Origin: Pomphorhynchus laevis
Lineage: Eukaryota > Acanthocephala > Palaeacanthocephala > Echinorhynchida > Pomphorhynchidae
NCBI GenBank assembly: GCA_012934845.2
Contig: WNNJ02002887.1
Location: 1-64,000 of the forward strand
Length of the DNA: 64,000 nucleotides
Direction: 5' to 3'
Part shown: positions 1-13,300 of the stretch, one piece after another
Position numbering within the stretch: the stretch's first letter is position 1
Layout of the letters: every line of letters starts with the position of its first letter
Position numbers and translations under genes: made by a program
The notes under the pieces: model-generated
What the model was told of the DNA's origin: nothing
The model's database searches: none
What the model saw: only the letters and a program-made list of their open reading frames with translations

Positions 1-177
1 ATTATTATAATTAAATAATTAAATAATTTTTATATTTATAAAATTTTTATAATTTATAAAAATATAAATAGTAAATCGATATCAGTTATAAATAGTAAAT
101 AAATAGTAAATAATAAATAGTAAATAAAAATTGAAAAAAATTTCTAGTACATTATTCACATTTGTTCATTCATTGAT
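1..177. other. AT-rich flank, no gene seen
   Basis: Low-complexity AT-rich sequence with short repeated TAAATAGTAAAT-type words. No coding or RNA signal is visible before the ribozyme that starts at 178. Confidence 0.6.
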
Positions 178-256
178 TGCCGTCTGCCAGTCCTCCTCTG
201 CATCCAGTAGTAGGATGGATCTGGCACTGATGAGTCCTTGTGATGACGAAACGGCA
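178..256 (+). ncRNA. Type III hammerhead self-cleaving ribozyme
   Basis: All conserved hammerhead parts occur in type III order (open at stem III). Stem III pairs 178-183 (TGCCGT) with 251-256 (ACGGCA), six pairs. The expected cleavage is after C184. Stem I pairs 185-190 (TGCCAG) with 221-226 (CTGGCA), with a second helix inside its loop (CATCC 201-205 with GGATG 213-217). The core CTGATGA is 227-233. Stem II is GTC 234-236 with GAC 245-247, closing an 8-nt loop, followed by GAA 248-250. Pairing is seen directly; activity is inferred. A decayed relative lies at 48704-48780. The host element is unknown; Penelope-like elements and retrozymes are known carriers of hammerheads. The three-pair stem II is short. 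Confidence 0.85.
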
Positions 257-1535
257 TTCGTCATTCTTTCGCGTTTGGCTTACATGTTTTACAAGAAATT
301 CACGCGGAATGGTCTCACTCTCCTTAAATAATAATGGTAATATTTTTACTATTTAATAAATAGTAAAATACTATTGATTACTTAATAATTAATAAATATT
401 AATTAAATAATTAATAAATTATTTAATTAATGCATTAATTAAATAAATGTATTAAGTAATACATAATGTACTAAGTAAATCCAATAAGTAAATTACAATT
501 AATATAATAAAATTACATTAAATTTAATTAAATTACAATTAAATACGATTAAGTAAATACAATGCTAATAAATGAATTGGCGACATTTAAAATGAATTCT
601 TACCATTTGTATTGTTGATATAAGTTAATATAAAACAAAATGAATCAGTTTTAGGTTAATTTCTTACATTAGCTGCATAACTCAATTACAAATAAAATTA
701 CTTAGTTCGCCATATTACATACCTTTCAATAATCATAGGAATTTGTTACTAATGACAGATGGCATGTCACGGTATTTGTCGTTTTAAAATTTTCTGTGAC
801 ACGCAAATTAAGATTATTGATATAAAAGATATGCGAGTTGTTTCGATTTGTTAATACATTTGTTTATTATCCTAGTACGTGTGCATTGATATTCATGAAT
901 GTCAAATAAAAAAATGTGTTAAGAGCGTGTATTTTTGAAAATTATGAAAATAATGAAAATTTTGATATTTTAAAAATTACAATATTATATTGAATTACAT
1001 GTATTATTTTATATATAAAAGACAAAATCGTGTGTTTTGACTAAAAAATCTTTCAGCTCTACTATTAACACACAAACAACTAATTGAAATCTGGCGATGA
1101 ACGCAGAAAGCGCAAATTCGCTGAAATATTTAACAGTCAACGATCTGTCATTACGATTTAAAGAAATATTAACATTTAAGCAAAAGATAACTAAATACCA
1201 TATTAAATTTTGAATCTCGTCATTTAAAGTTCTGATTCAGAATAACAAGATCATTTGTAAACAATTCGTTCAGCTCGTGGGCTAAGAATGTGTCCGATCC
1301 ACCTAAACTGTCTTCATTTAATGTGAATCAAGTTTTAATCCGAGATTATAGCAGATTCCTGACCTATAAATTTATATCCAAGATTCAAACAAGAACCCCA
1401 AATGAGGCTATCACACTCGTTATCCAGAATTCATATGTTAAGATGAGAGCGAATATTGAGCGATAAATAGAAAGCTTTGTTTGTGCACATTTTGTTACGA
1501 CTAATTTGTACAAAGAATGCACTACAGCGTTAGCT
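257..1535. other. AT-rich spacer with faint LINE debris
   Basis: From 340 to 1260 the sequence is AT-rich and shows no coding signal. From about 1270 to 1535 it looks like very decayed LINE sequence leading into the recognisable reverse transcriptase fragment that follows. No intact ORF. Confidence 0.4.
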
Positions 1536-2570
1536 GACAGAATTGCTTAAGATCTGCATAATTGATAAGATCTGCATCCCTCATCTCATTTTACAAAAAA
1601 TTATTGAGCGTAAAATTTGCGATCATTTAATTAGGCGAAATTTAATCACTCAATGTTTTCATGGGTTTGTAAAAAATCGCTCGGTTCATTCGACAATTCA
1701 AGTGAAACGGTTTTGCCAGGATAAAAGTCATTAGCTTACTCGACTTTTCTACTGCCTTTGATCGTATCTCCATACCCTTCGTTATCACATCTTTCAGGTA
1801 TCTCGGGTTGCTTGCGAGAATTGTTAATAGGGTGGAGATATTCCTGCATACCAAGCGGTTCTACTATGAAGACGACCATGATGCACGTCAGTTCTATCAT
1901 ATTACAGGTATGCCTCAAGGTTCCCCACTTTCTCCAATCTTGTATCTTGCTGCGTCCATTGAAATCTACAAAATATTTAAACGCGATCAACATCTTGTGG
2001 TATACGATGATGATACTACAACCCCGTTCTCTGGACGCAGGTGCAAATACGTAGTCTCGGACATCAGCCGTTTCCTTTTAAGATTGAAAGACCAGTTACC
2101 CTAATCTAATTTTATTTTAAACTCTGCTAAATCGCAGGTGATAGTCTTCCATGGCACCCCTGGAACAAAGCAAAAACTTGAGAGATTAGCACTCTCTACC
2201 ATCCTCCATTTTGATTACTCAACCACTCTCTACCTTCACGAGTCGAGTAAAATACCTGGGGTTCAGCGTTGCGGTGAATTGGTCGGCGAAAGCTGACATG
2301 GATAGACTCAAACGTATCCTGAAGAAAGCTAGGTGAGCCCTGAAACGGGCTCATAATCTGTCATTGAATGGGTAAACTCAGGTGCGCCTCTGGGGCACTT
2401 GGGCTATCTCGGGATTAGTCTTCTTCTCTAGAGGACGTCGCCCAGAGCAAAGGTTTCTCAAACTCTTCGTCTCTCGTTTACCCAGCATAGTCCGCCTCGA
2501 TTAGACTCTTTGGGAGGTGAAAGCCCCCGGGTGGTTCAGTCGAAGAGCGGCGTGTTGGCTTGGTAAATGC
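1536..2570 (+). mobile_element. LINE fragment (family A), reverse transcriptase part
   Basis: A 5'-truncated, frameshifted non-LTR retrotransposon. An early RT block reads FHGFVKNRSVHST (about 1660-1700). The RT block B motif MPQGSPLSPILYLAAS is at about 1910-1960 and a degenerate catalytic box VVYDDDT follows at about 2000. The same order is found in the longer copy at 60827-63760 (FHGFVKGHSVHS, GVPQ-SPLF). The downstream thumb region is scattered over several frames. It is an endonuclease-bearing LINE of the I/Jockey/R1 broad group judging from the longer copy; the exact clade was not resolved. Confidence 0.75.
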
Positions 2571-3295
2571 GATCCTGAGGTACTTAGGATACCTCGGGAT
2601 TAGTCTTCTTTTCAAGAGGACGTCTCCCAGAGTACATACTAAGGTTTAGTCTTACTGTGTATAGCTGATGATACAACATCCAAGTTTTCCGGATACAGGC
2701 GCAAAGATGTAGTCTCGGACATCAGCCGCTTTTTTGGATTAAATTACCATCTACCTCATCCAATCTTCTTATCAACTAAGCCAAATTGCAAGTGGTGGTA
2801 TTTAATGGCACTCTTGCAACAAAGAAAAAATTAAAGAGATTAGAAATATCTGTTCTCTTTTTCATTTTTGCAGAATCAACCACTTCTAGTATTCCCATAT
2901 CGAGTAAGATACCTGAAGTTTCCATTATGGTTAAATTGTCTGCCGGATCAAACTTGAATAAGTTCAAAAATGTCTTAAAGAGAGCTAGATTGGCCCTGAA
3001 ACGGTCTCAACATCTGTCATTATGAGGGAGTGCTCACATACGCCTTTGGGGTACCTAGGCAATCTCGGGATTAGTCTTCTTTTCCATATGACTTGTCCTG
3101 AGCAAATACTACAGTTTCTCAAGCTTTTCATATCGAGATTACCTTACATTGTCCGCTTTGACTGGACTCTGAGGTGTGTTAGAGCCCCTAGGTGGTTCAG
3201 ACGGAAAGCGGAGCGTTCGTGTATGCTGGAGAGTACTGATACCACAGTTAGTTCTAATTGAAACAAGAATCGTGGATTAGGACAATGTTATTGAC
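2571..3295 (+). mobile_element. LINE fragment (family A), 3' part of RT, second copy
   Basis: Repeats the 3' part of the preceding copy: the blocks around 2150-2340 and 2380-2470 recur at about 2790-3000 and 3020-3130 with clear divergence. It therefore looks like a separate, older insertion placed head-to-tail. No intact ORF. Confidence 0.65.
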
Positions 3296-3360
3296 TGGAT
3301 ATTTGATCCTTGTTGTTTTTATGAGTTTCATAATTGGTGCATGATTATGTTTTTGTAAAA

Positions 3361-3362
<2 letters not shown>

Positions 3363-3454
<92 letters not shown>
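3363..3454. repeat. (AT)n microsatellite
   Basis: About 90 bp of uninterrupted AT dinucleotide directly downstream of the LINE fragment. Confidence 0.95.
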
Positions 3455-3456
<2 letters not shown>

Positions 3457-4145
3457 GTTGCCTATTATCATTTAGATGACGCTATATAATACCATAAACA
3501 GCTGGAAATCGAGGTATATTGCTGTCTAATATGTGTTGTTAGACACATATTAGAAGTGGTCAACACATAATGTTGAACACTTGACGAACACGACATGCTC
3601 AATCAACAAAAACTCCAATTAAAATCACCCGCGCTTATTAAATTTCAAACATTTGAATATCTAATAAGATAATGTAGCATCGCCTATTCCCTCACAGTAA
3701 TAATCGTAAAGCTTTTAATTAATGACATTAAATTATATTAAAGAAAGTTTTTCATACGTGATCACACTATCCCATGTTATAACCTGATAATCTAATTGAG
3801 AAGATTGTGTATTTACATAGCATAAAGGTTTAGTTTCATTTTATTAAAGTAATCCAATTTATGGTTGTTAAGTTGGCTTCATCATCATAACGTTTATTGG
3901 GAGATAACTAGAAGATTTTGTAAGAGACGACCAATATCACTTGCAAGATAATGTTGAACTAGCTCTTTCCTGCACAATTCCTGCATAATTTACAGGAATT
4001 CTTTCAAATTTTCAGAATGTTGTTGTTACACTAGCTGATATTCTTCCTAGTCAAAATGTGATTTGACGCATTAGTTTCAATCTACTCAGAGATATACATA
4101 ATTTGAGTGAGATCAATTTAAGAAGGGGAATGCACATCATGATTA
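3455..4145. other. Non-coding stretch, nothing recognised
   Basis: AT-rich sequence with no conserved motif, repeat pair or coding frame seen. Confidence 0.4.
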
Positions 4146-4149
4146 AAAT

Positions 4150-6480
4150 GACCACCGAAAAAAGTCAAAATCACGTATCGAGAAGGGGGGAACGAATGAG
4201 GTATTTGAATATGATAAAGGAGTGAGCGCGGCGGACTTCGAGAGGGAGTTGATTCCGGGTTAGCGAGGCGGCGACGAGGAAGGATCTGAGACCATAGTTA
4301 TTGGAGTAATTGGGAATGTATAGTAAGAGGTAATGACGAGAATGCAGCGATAGAGAGAGGTGGGGTAAGTGTTTTCTAAGAAAAGAAGGTTGATGAACGA
4401 TGAGGAGCCGACAGCGATGAGACGAAAAGTTTCGAGAAGAAGGCAGAGTTTGATGCAAATGTGAATGGTGGGCCAGGAGAATTGGGCAAGATATGTGGAT
4501 GTTTGGTCGAAGCGACGGAGACGAAAGAGCACTCGAACGGCGGAGTTGATTATTCGACGGAGTGATCGAGCGAAAATCACGTCTGAGAGCGGTGACAGAC
4601 TCTCAAAGCATGATGGAGTCGACGCTTTGAGAGTAGACATTAGATGTCAAACCATGAAGCACGGTACAAGCGACGGTGTGGGTTAGGCTTGAAGGGCAAT
4701 CGAAGATCGAGAATGGATGTGAGTTCAGAGTCGAAAAGAAAGGCGAGATCGTGAGGAGAGAATATGTTATTGTTGGATGGGATAGAGACGATTTGAGTAA
4801 AGCAGAGCGGAGAAGGGAGATGTCAAGACTTCTGCAAGGGCGACGTAGGATGGTAGGTGTGTGAAGCGGGGAGTGGTTGGAATTGAGATCAAGGGTGACG
4901 ATAAAGTGATCGGATAGACCAGGATCGGAGATGGACAGGAGGTTTAGGCAGCAAAACGATCGGGTCAGCGATGATGTCGAGTGCCCCGCGAAGGATATGT
5001 GTGAGATCAGTTGAGGTGAGTTTGTAATTGTAGTTGTATATAATGTTGATGAACCAGATGGAATCGGTGGAAGAGGGGCGGTTAAGGCGGATATTGAATT
5101 GGCCAAGAACGATTGAAGGGATTGAGGGCAAAGAACAATGAGAAAGGAGGTCAGCGAGTTCAGTAGACAATAAGGAGGTAGGAGCTGATGAACCAGAACG
5201 GTATACAATGGCGAGATTCAGAATGATCAGGCTAGAAGAACGACAAGTGAGTAATTTAAAAAGAGCAACGACTTAAAGGGGGTAGTGATTTTTCGAAGAG
5301 ACGCGGGGCGCCGGGCGAATGCGAAGATGCCGCTATGATTAGAGAATTTGAAGGGGATGAGTTTAGGGGGCGGGCAGATTTGACTGATGAGCAACCGGCA
5401 GATAGCAGACGTCGAATGGAGAAGTCGTCAGAATCGGAGTGCTAGGATTCGGTGAGGCAGAAGAGATCGATGGATTGCTTGGTGAATAGGTTGAGGATAA
5501 TATTGGATTTATTGATCATAGATCTAGTGTTGAGGATGCCGAGGCGGAAACACTGTGTGGTGGTTGAAGGGTCTAGCGGAGACACATAGGGGATATAGTG
5601 CGCCATCAAATTTTGGAACGGCTGTGGATAGTTTCAAAATTTCTGTCTGTTTCGGGTGGTGAGAGATGCTTCGCCGTTTTCTTCGCAAAAGTGTTTTTCT
5701 ATACGGGCAGAAGATAGTTGAGCGCTTTCAGAAGGGGTGCGATCGGGTAAAATTCTAGTGCTTGAAGAGGACATTAGTTTAAATCGTCGAGAGAGGACAG
5801 AGGACTCGTGAGATCGATGCTTGAAAACAATTTTCAGAATAGGGCTGATAAGGATTAGATTGAGATTTGTTTAACCAGATGAATACGACATGAGATATGT
5901 CGTTGGAAAAGGATTGTTTACCCGCAGGAACAAGAGACGAGTGGATGAATCTGAAGACGGAAACATCGTGGTCTAGACGTGTTTGTGGAGATGAGGAGTA
6001 GAAGGAGTGATATCAGTGACGATGACGCAACGATCGCGATAAGGAAAGCGTTTTCGTGAAGGAGGACGAGTGACGTGAGTGGGTAAGATCACGACAGAAG
6101 AGCTGGCAGTTGAGGATATAGAGGAGTATGTTTGACTACGGGAGACATAGAGGATAATGATAATAAAGAGGGTGGCAAGCGATGTGAGGAAAGGTTATGA
6201 GTGGAAGGATCGTGGAGATTGGTGGATGTGATTTTGATTGATGGATGTAGGTCATTGAGAAAAGAGACAGAAGGAACAGGACGGAGGATGTCTGGGAGTG
6301 AAGATGACATGGTATGGGAAGTGTTTATGGTGATATGGTCGGTAGGTGGAGAATGAACATTGGAAACGATGGGATAGTTTGAGTGGATGTGTTTGATGTT
6401 GATATGTGCTTATGCGAGAGTTTGCGGAAACAACGGGTGAGTGTAGGTACAACTGTATCCAAGCAGACAAAGCTGGTACA
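4150..6480 (-). mobile_element. L2/CR1-like LINE, internally deleted
   Basis: Minus-strand non-LTR element, homologous at DNA level to the copy at 56490-59665. The RT C-terminus is at 4171-4640 (INSAVRVLFRLRRFDQTS, typical of the L2/CR1 group). The endonuclease region is at 4603-5208 (LSDHFIVTLDLN). The sequence equivalent to about 56850-58280 of the other copy is missing, so about 1.4 kb of the RT has been lost. At 5940-6480 there are Ser/Pro/His-rich pieces of the 5' part. It is GC-richer than its surroundings. Several frame breaks; inactive. Confidence 0.75.
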
Positions 6481-6498
6481 TCCAATTCTGCAGACAAA

Positions 6499-6870
6499 TC
6501 ATGTGACTGGTTGCGTTAGATGAATGGTGCCAATATTGGTTAAATCACATTTTTCGATATAGATGGACTGGTTGGCCGTTTTGAATAGTAATGTTAATTT
6601 AGCAGCCGTGCAGAAACCACATAAAAACGGCGTCGTTTTAATATCACATCTCGAAGTCTCAGGGACATTCATAATTGTCCATATTTCATAATCTGCTGAA
6701 TCACAAACAATTTCGAGATTAACAAAAACATGATTTTGTTTGATTGCAGATTGTTGCCCAATATCATGTGCTGCTTTAACTAAAGTGATATTCTTCTTCT
6801 GCTTAGGCATTGTTAATTCGTTCGTAGATGAATATCGTTTGTAGATAATTCGGTTGTTTCGATAATTCAA
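6499..6870 (-). CDS. Possible ORF1 start of the adjoining L2-like LINE
   Basis: A 123-residue open frame immediately upstream (in minus direction) of the L2-like LINE and in the same orientation. It has a Lys-rich start and a CGFC motif. No family was recognised. Position suggests ORF1 of the LINE, but it could be unrelated sequence. Confidence 0.25.
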   Translation of the reverse strand: MNYRNNRIIYKRYSSTNELTMPKQKKNITLVKAAHDIGQQSAIKQNHVFVNLEIVCDSADYEIWTIMNVPETSRCDIKTTPFLCGFCTAAKLTLLFKTANQSIYIEKCDLTNIGTIHLTQPVT

Positions 6871-7249
6871 TAATATTGATAATTCGATAATTCGTTCGTA
6901 AATAATTCGGTTGTTTGTAAGACGTGTAATTGTTATGTGTTATTTATTGTAAGAAATTAAAATCAATCCGCGAGCATACCGAGCGGAACTGACCTTGAAT
7001 TCAATGTTTATCTCGTGTGTTGACTTTGAATTTCAATGTTATCATGAAAATAGTGTCATTCAGTCATAACAAGATATAATTTTGTTTTTTAATCGATTTA
7101 AGATGGTGACAATACGATTAAAAGTGAGTTGCGAACAGAAAATGCAATAATTAAAGAATATGATTAAACAAAATGAAATAAAAATTAATCAAAGTGAGAT
7201 CATGATTAAGCTGAAAACCTGACCTTTTTGAAATAAAAAGTAGGAATAT
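6871..7249. other. Non-coding stretch, nothing recognised
   Basis: AT-rich, no frame or repeat recognised. Confidence 0.35.
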
Positions 7250-9215
7250 TTATTAGATCGTCAGGAATTCCGATCTTCAAAATGTCTTCATTCGGCGATT
7301 GACACTTGTGAATGTCTTGCCAAAATTGTGTTTGGCTTTCTAATGTATAGTTTGCTAAGGGTTTCGATTACGAACTCGTAAGTTTCACTGTATTCAACCA
7401 ACTCATGAGCGTTGCTACCGACATGGATCATTAAGCATTTTAGCTTGCCTGTTGTCGTTGTCGTTCTTAAAAAGTAATCAAAGTTACGTTTCCAAAGTTT
7501 AACCTTTTATTGTCAGGGTCTTCTGGTCGTATATCAATTATACAACCAGAATTTTATGTGTTGAAATATAATATCAATTATATTTCAATTATTATATCAA
7601 TTATATTTGTTGAAATATAATATCAATTTTATTTCAACACGTTTTAATGCAATGTGATAATTTTTTGATCCATCGACAATAATAAGCAAAAAATCTCATA
7701 AGCCTATTGAGAGGTTGCTTATCATGAAGGATTTTGATACTGCGAAGCGCCGGTAAACGAGACAGATCAGGTTTCAATATTCATTGATGCATTTCGTAAT
7801 TAAATATGCTGATTACTTTCACTCCATATTTACATTTCGATTGATGTATTTTAAGTCCGGGTTTAGTTACAGCCACTTCGAATTTTTCCAGGTTTGCGTC
7901 GTACTTATTTTTGTTGTTATATTGTCAGTTTTTTTGTGGTTATCGAATGTACATTTGTACTAAGGCTCGAAAATAGTATCGGTGTTTGTAGTTCATAATT
8001 GTAGCCTACTGTCATCACAACGTTGGTCCTGGGACCTCCAATGTCGATTAACAGATTTTTGTGTTCTTTCGAGAAAAGAACGCCTAGAATTACGGCTGAA
8101 AACATATTCCGTAATATAATAAACTAGACATTTTTATATGAATCATCATTAAACAGAAAGTGCATTCTACAATGTTCTACTATTTTGTGCTAGTTGCGAG
8201 TCCGACTTCTACCTCTGAAGGATGTAATGAAATCTAAAATCGTTTATCAATCGCCTAGTCTATGAAGTAAAAGAACTTCCCGTATCTTTAAAAGCTTCGA
8301 AACATTTTCCTTTAATATAAATTTTAGCTATCAATAAAGAACTTATCCCGAATTTGACAGAGGATAATATGACTGCAGACGTCGGACCTTGGTCATGTGT
8401 TGTGGATTTGCATACCCTAGCAAAATGACCTAGTTTACATCACTTATGGTATATGGCTTCTATTGCTGGACATGCCGTACAAGGGTGTCTAGGTACACCG
8501 CAAAAGTAGTAGGGCATATGATTATTCGATTTTGAGTTAACTCTAATTCGATTCAAACTTTCCTCAGGTTCAACATAGTTTCGTCATGTATGAGTGGAAG
8601 GATTATTTCCGGTTCATAAATCACTACATCATTCCTTGACGAATTTCTTATCTTAGATCCACTAAGATGATATAGTGTTATGCTTTGTTAGCTGTTGTTA
8701 AATACTTGGAATGGATACAGTTCTGTCTGAATCAAATTGATCGGATTCGAGTTATATTTGTCTGATGCTGTCTGATCCAGATCTTCGTATAAATGACTAT
8801 CTAATGAAATCTTGTCTCACTTATTCCGCCAGATAACTGTTTGAAATTACAATCTCTTGAGAATCTTCATTAGGCGATTGAACCCTTGTGGGTAGATGTT
8901 TTACCAAAATTTTGTTTGGCTTTCTAATTTATAGTTTGCTAAGGGCTTCGATTGCGAACTAGTAAGTTTAACTGTATTAAACCAACTCATGAGCGTTGCT
9001 ACCGACATGGATCATTAAGCATTATAGCTTGCTTGTTGTCCTTAGAAAGTAATCAAAGTTACGTTTCCAAAGTTTAAACTTTTTACTGCCAGGGTCTTGT
9101 GGTCGTATATCAATTATACAGCTAGAATTTTGTGTTGATATATAATATCACTTATATTTCAGCATGTTTTAGATGCGAGTTCGCTGTGAATTCCCATGTA
9201 AATGATTTATCTATC
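7250..9215 (-). mobile_element. LTR retrotransposon fossil (gag-related), badly broken
   Basis: Minus-strand remains of a Ty3/gypsy-like element. A CCHC-type zinc-knuckle reading is recognisable at about 8385-8520 and a gag-like block at about 7280-7640. The gag block is present a second time at about 8863-9165 in the same orientation, at roughly 85-90 percent identity by eye. No intact gene; many breaks; it looks old. Confidence 0.55.
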
Positions 9216-9279
9216 TTATCGTGATTTGCGGATGTCATTGTTTCGTTTGTGCAACGTACCTTGCTGTGATTTTAGTGTT

Positions 9280-9710
9280 GAATAAATTGTGGTAATATAA
9301 TATAACAGACTAAACAAATCGGGTTTTATCCAACACATCAATAATAGAAATAAAGTTATAATAATGATGTTAGTTTAAAGATTATGACAATTAGAATCAA
9401 TAGTAGAGCCACTATATGGCGATCATGCCAGAACAAATTTCATATTTTCCAGATAAGCAGCTATTGTGGTGAAACATTCACATATGCACATGCCTCTTCA
9501 TGTCGTAGCGGGGAACTTACAATTGTCAGATATGACGAGATTCGGTATATTCTAGCTGAAACACTATCCACACATTACAATTTCGTAGGCATGGAGCAGA
9601 CTAAATCGTGGTAATATAATATGACAGACTAAACCAATTGTGTTTTATTCAACACATCTACAATATAAATAAAGTTATCATAATGATGTTAGTTTAAGGA
9701 TCATGCCATT
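9280..9710. repeat. LTR-like direct repeats
   Basis: A segment of about 100 bp at 9285-9385 recurs at 9601-9706 with few differences, 316 bp apart. Both contain the words CAACACATC and AAATAAAGTTAT. They sit at the edge of the gag fossil and may be LTR remnants of it. Confidence 0.45.
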
Positions 9711-10221
9711 TATACGAGAGCTTTGTGATTATGAAGTACTTAATAATAGTGATGTGATACTATTTTATACGACAATTACAATTTGTTCCTATTCGACATT
9801 GTTGAAAGGCTCAGTTCAATATAATCGTTTTAATACAATATTTAAATACACTTATAATATCGTAATACATATAATGAAGCCCTCGTTTATTATTGCATCG
9901 TTTATCATCGTGTATCATTTACGTTTGCAAAATTTATGTTTATCTTATCCGAAACAATGAGGCTTGCTGGTAAGGGAACTTAAAACACAATTTAAAATCG
10001 AAGAGGTAAATTAATTAATCAATGGCTTGTGGCTTGAATAAGTACTTTCTAAGAACTCTGGCTTCTAACTTTGGCCTCTAATTTGACTTTTAACTCTGCC
10101 TTCCAAATTCTAGCTTCTAACCCCGCCTTCTAAATCTCTTCTAATTCTGGTTTGCCCTTGGCATATATGTTTCTGTTGACTTTAATAGATCATGATATCA
10201 TTTAACGGATATACCAACCTA
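9711..10221. other. Non-coding stretch
   Basis: Contains a run of simple imperfect repeats of TCTAACTCTGCCTTC type at about 10040-10150. Nothing else recognised. Confidence 0.35.
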
Positions 10222-10370
10222 TGTTAGATACTTTTAATTAGGTAGATTGTTATCTAACACTTGCTACACACTGTAATAAATAAGCAACGTTAGAACGGCT
10301 TTATTTAATAATATCTATAAATAAACAAAGTTATACAAAAGGTACAATCTGATCATTTCATTTCATAACA
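10222..10370 (-). repeat. Putative LTR of the Ty3/gypsy fossil
   Basis: A 149-bp segment that on the minus strand starts TGTTATG and ends TCTAACA. It is preceded on that strand by a GC-rich purine-rich stretch suitable as a polypurine tract. Pieces of the same sequence recur at 12301-12355 (opposite orientation), 14113-14167 and about 15645-15717. Confidence 0.5.
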
Positions 10371-13300
10371 TTCGCCCCTGCAGCAAAAGTAATCATTAAG
10401 ATATGCCGGTCTTCTGGTCCTCTCTTCTTGTTTTGTAATTGTGGCAGGCTCCATGAAGTTTCGTTGTCGTCTTCTTTTGTCATAGTATGACTATTATCTT
10501 TTGATTCTTGGAAAAATTCATATTTCTCTTTTGATAATGAATCTTTATAACATATTGGCGAAAAGTTGGTGATTTCATGGGCCAAATTTTCTAATTCTAC
10601 TTGGCTGCAGTTTCTGTCTTCATCAATTGATGGATTATACGGGTATTTAGCCAATTTTCTAACAGACACGTCATGATCATTACCCTGAGGTATATTTCGC
10701 ACGGTAGCGTAATTACCATTTGATTGTAGTACTTCAACAGGTCTGAAAGTATAATCAGTTTTAGGTGCCCTATCGTCTTTCAGTAAATACACTTGATCGT
10801 TATGAAGCCATGGGCGATAAAACAAACGAGTTCCTTGAGTTTCGCCAATAGTTGAACATACGTTCGTGTGGCGTTTCCCCAGTGCTAGTACATAACAAAA
10901 ATCGCATAGATGATAATACTTTAGGTAGAACTGTTTCCCAATTTTTTAAAAGACAGATTTCTTGATTTAGTTTCTAACTGAATCGTCTTCCAAATTAATC
11001 CGACATATCTTTCGGCTTGACTGTTACCGCGCGGGTTGTAAGGTGTACTTCTATAAAAGGCTATGCCCTGAGATGATAGAAAATCACGGAACTCACGAGA
11101 TTGAAAACATGATCCTTGATCCGTGTGTATTCTACCAGGACTACCAAAAATACTTATGATTTGTCGTTGTGCAGTAATTACTGACAGGGATGAACAGTCT
11201 TTACAAGGAATCGCGAACGGAAAACGGGAGAATTTATCGACAACGCAACGTATTTAACGGTTTCGAGTAACCGATTCAAGCGGACCTTTGAAATCTACAC
11301 ATAATCTCTCGAATGTCTGAGTGGCGTTGGTAGCGTGGCTAACGGAAGATTTACAAAAGCGAGGTTTCAGTTCGGCACAGATATAGCAACTATTGATAAC
11401 TTTCGTAACGTCTGATTTATCATATAGCAGACGATGCTGTGTAACGAAATGCAACATTCTAGTAATGCCATGATGACAAAGAGTATTGTGAATGTGTTCT
11501 AATTGGTTCAATGATCCAGTATGGGCACACATGTGCGTAATTCTTGACATAGCGTCGGCTGTCTTATTTTCACTTTTCATACGATACTGATTTTCGTATT
11601 GATAAGGAGCTAATTCAAGTCGCCATCGAGCCACTTTATCATTTTTGATCTTTCTCGAATGAGCTCTACCAAACATGAAAGAAACATAGCGTTGATCTGG
11701 TATTATAGTAAACGGTTTATCAAGTAAATAATGCTTCCAATATTGAATGCTATTTACAATGGCCTGGGCTTCTTTTTTAATGCTGAACTAATGTAACGCA
11801 GTTTTTGGTAGGGTTTGTGAAAGAAAGCAATAGGCTTTGATGCTTGGCTCAGAACGGCACCTCTCAACGAATATGATGCATCAGTCTCTACGGTCAAAGG
11901 AAGATTGTGGGTATACGCTGTTAGAGTTGCCTCAAAAATTTAATTCTTCAAGTCATCAATAGCTTTGCTAACATCACTTGAAGGCGGATATGTATCACAA
12001 TCGAGCAAAGGTCTAGTTTTTCGCGAAAACAAAGGTATCCATTTAGAATAATATGCAAGGAGACCCGTTAGACGCTGCATAGATTTTCTATCTGTAGGAA
12101 TCGGAAAATTAATAAGTGGTTTGACACGATTGGGATCCGGTTTAATAGTACCTTTTGATAGTTGATAGCCCAAGAAATTCAACATGTTTTGGCCATATTT
12201 TGTTTTCTCCTTGGCTAACGTGAGATTCAATCTCTTTGCACCTTCACAAAAATTTTGATACCGTTCATCGTGTTCCCCACAATGTTTATTTATAGGCATT
12301 ATTGAATAAAGCCGTTCTAACGTTGCTTATTTATTACAGTTTATTCAATAATATTGTAATCAGTTAATCGATACTTATAGCTTTGCCTGCAAATAATTAT
12401 GTCGTCTAAGTATGCAGAGACATCGGCTAAGTTGTTATCCTTGATTAATTGGTTAATTATCCGATGAAAAACGCATACAGCGTTGGTTTGTCCAAAAGGG
12501 ATTCTGCGGTACTGATATAAATTCCCATCTGCTTCGAAGGCAGTGTATGTCCCATCTTGACTTAACAAAGGTATTTGGTAATAAGCTTGGGATAGATCAA
12601 CGATTGTAAATACCGAGTATGAAGCAATATCGGAGATCATGGAGTCGATTCTTGGAATGGATTACATAAGTAATCTACTACCATTCTTGGCTTTCGTCCG
12701 TTGTTTGCCACCACTAGAACTTGAGCTCTCCATGGTAATCTACTCTTTTCAATAATTCATTGTTTGAGGAGTCTATCTATTTCTTGCCTGATAAATCGAG
12801 AATTTTCTGTTGTATCTCGACGAGATTTAGTAATATCAGACGAATGATTTTGTCGATACTTGGGAATAACGTCAACGGCTTAATATCCATGACTGGAGCA
12901 GTTTGTAAAGATGCCAAAGATAAACCAGTGTTCGGACCAGCGAAATTGAAAGTAATATATCGGCGAAGGAGAAAAAATTTCTGTCCTAATTTTACGGATG
13001 CGCATAAATTAGGCAACACGATAAAGAGTGTATTCCTGTAAGTACGATCCATAAATTTGAAAGTTATGTAGCAATGACGACGAACGATCACGGATTGGGA
13101 TGATGACGCCATGTGGACTTGACGTTTACACAGGTACGTTTTTATTTGAAGGTCAGATACCACCACATCATCAATAAAATTGTCTGAACTCTCCGTATCC
13201 AGAAGTGATTGAAACGATTTTTTAGCTATCAAAATTTTCCGGTACGTTTGACTTTGGTTAAATAGAGATGCGCAATATAGAGCAGCGGATGTTGACGGAG

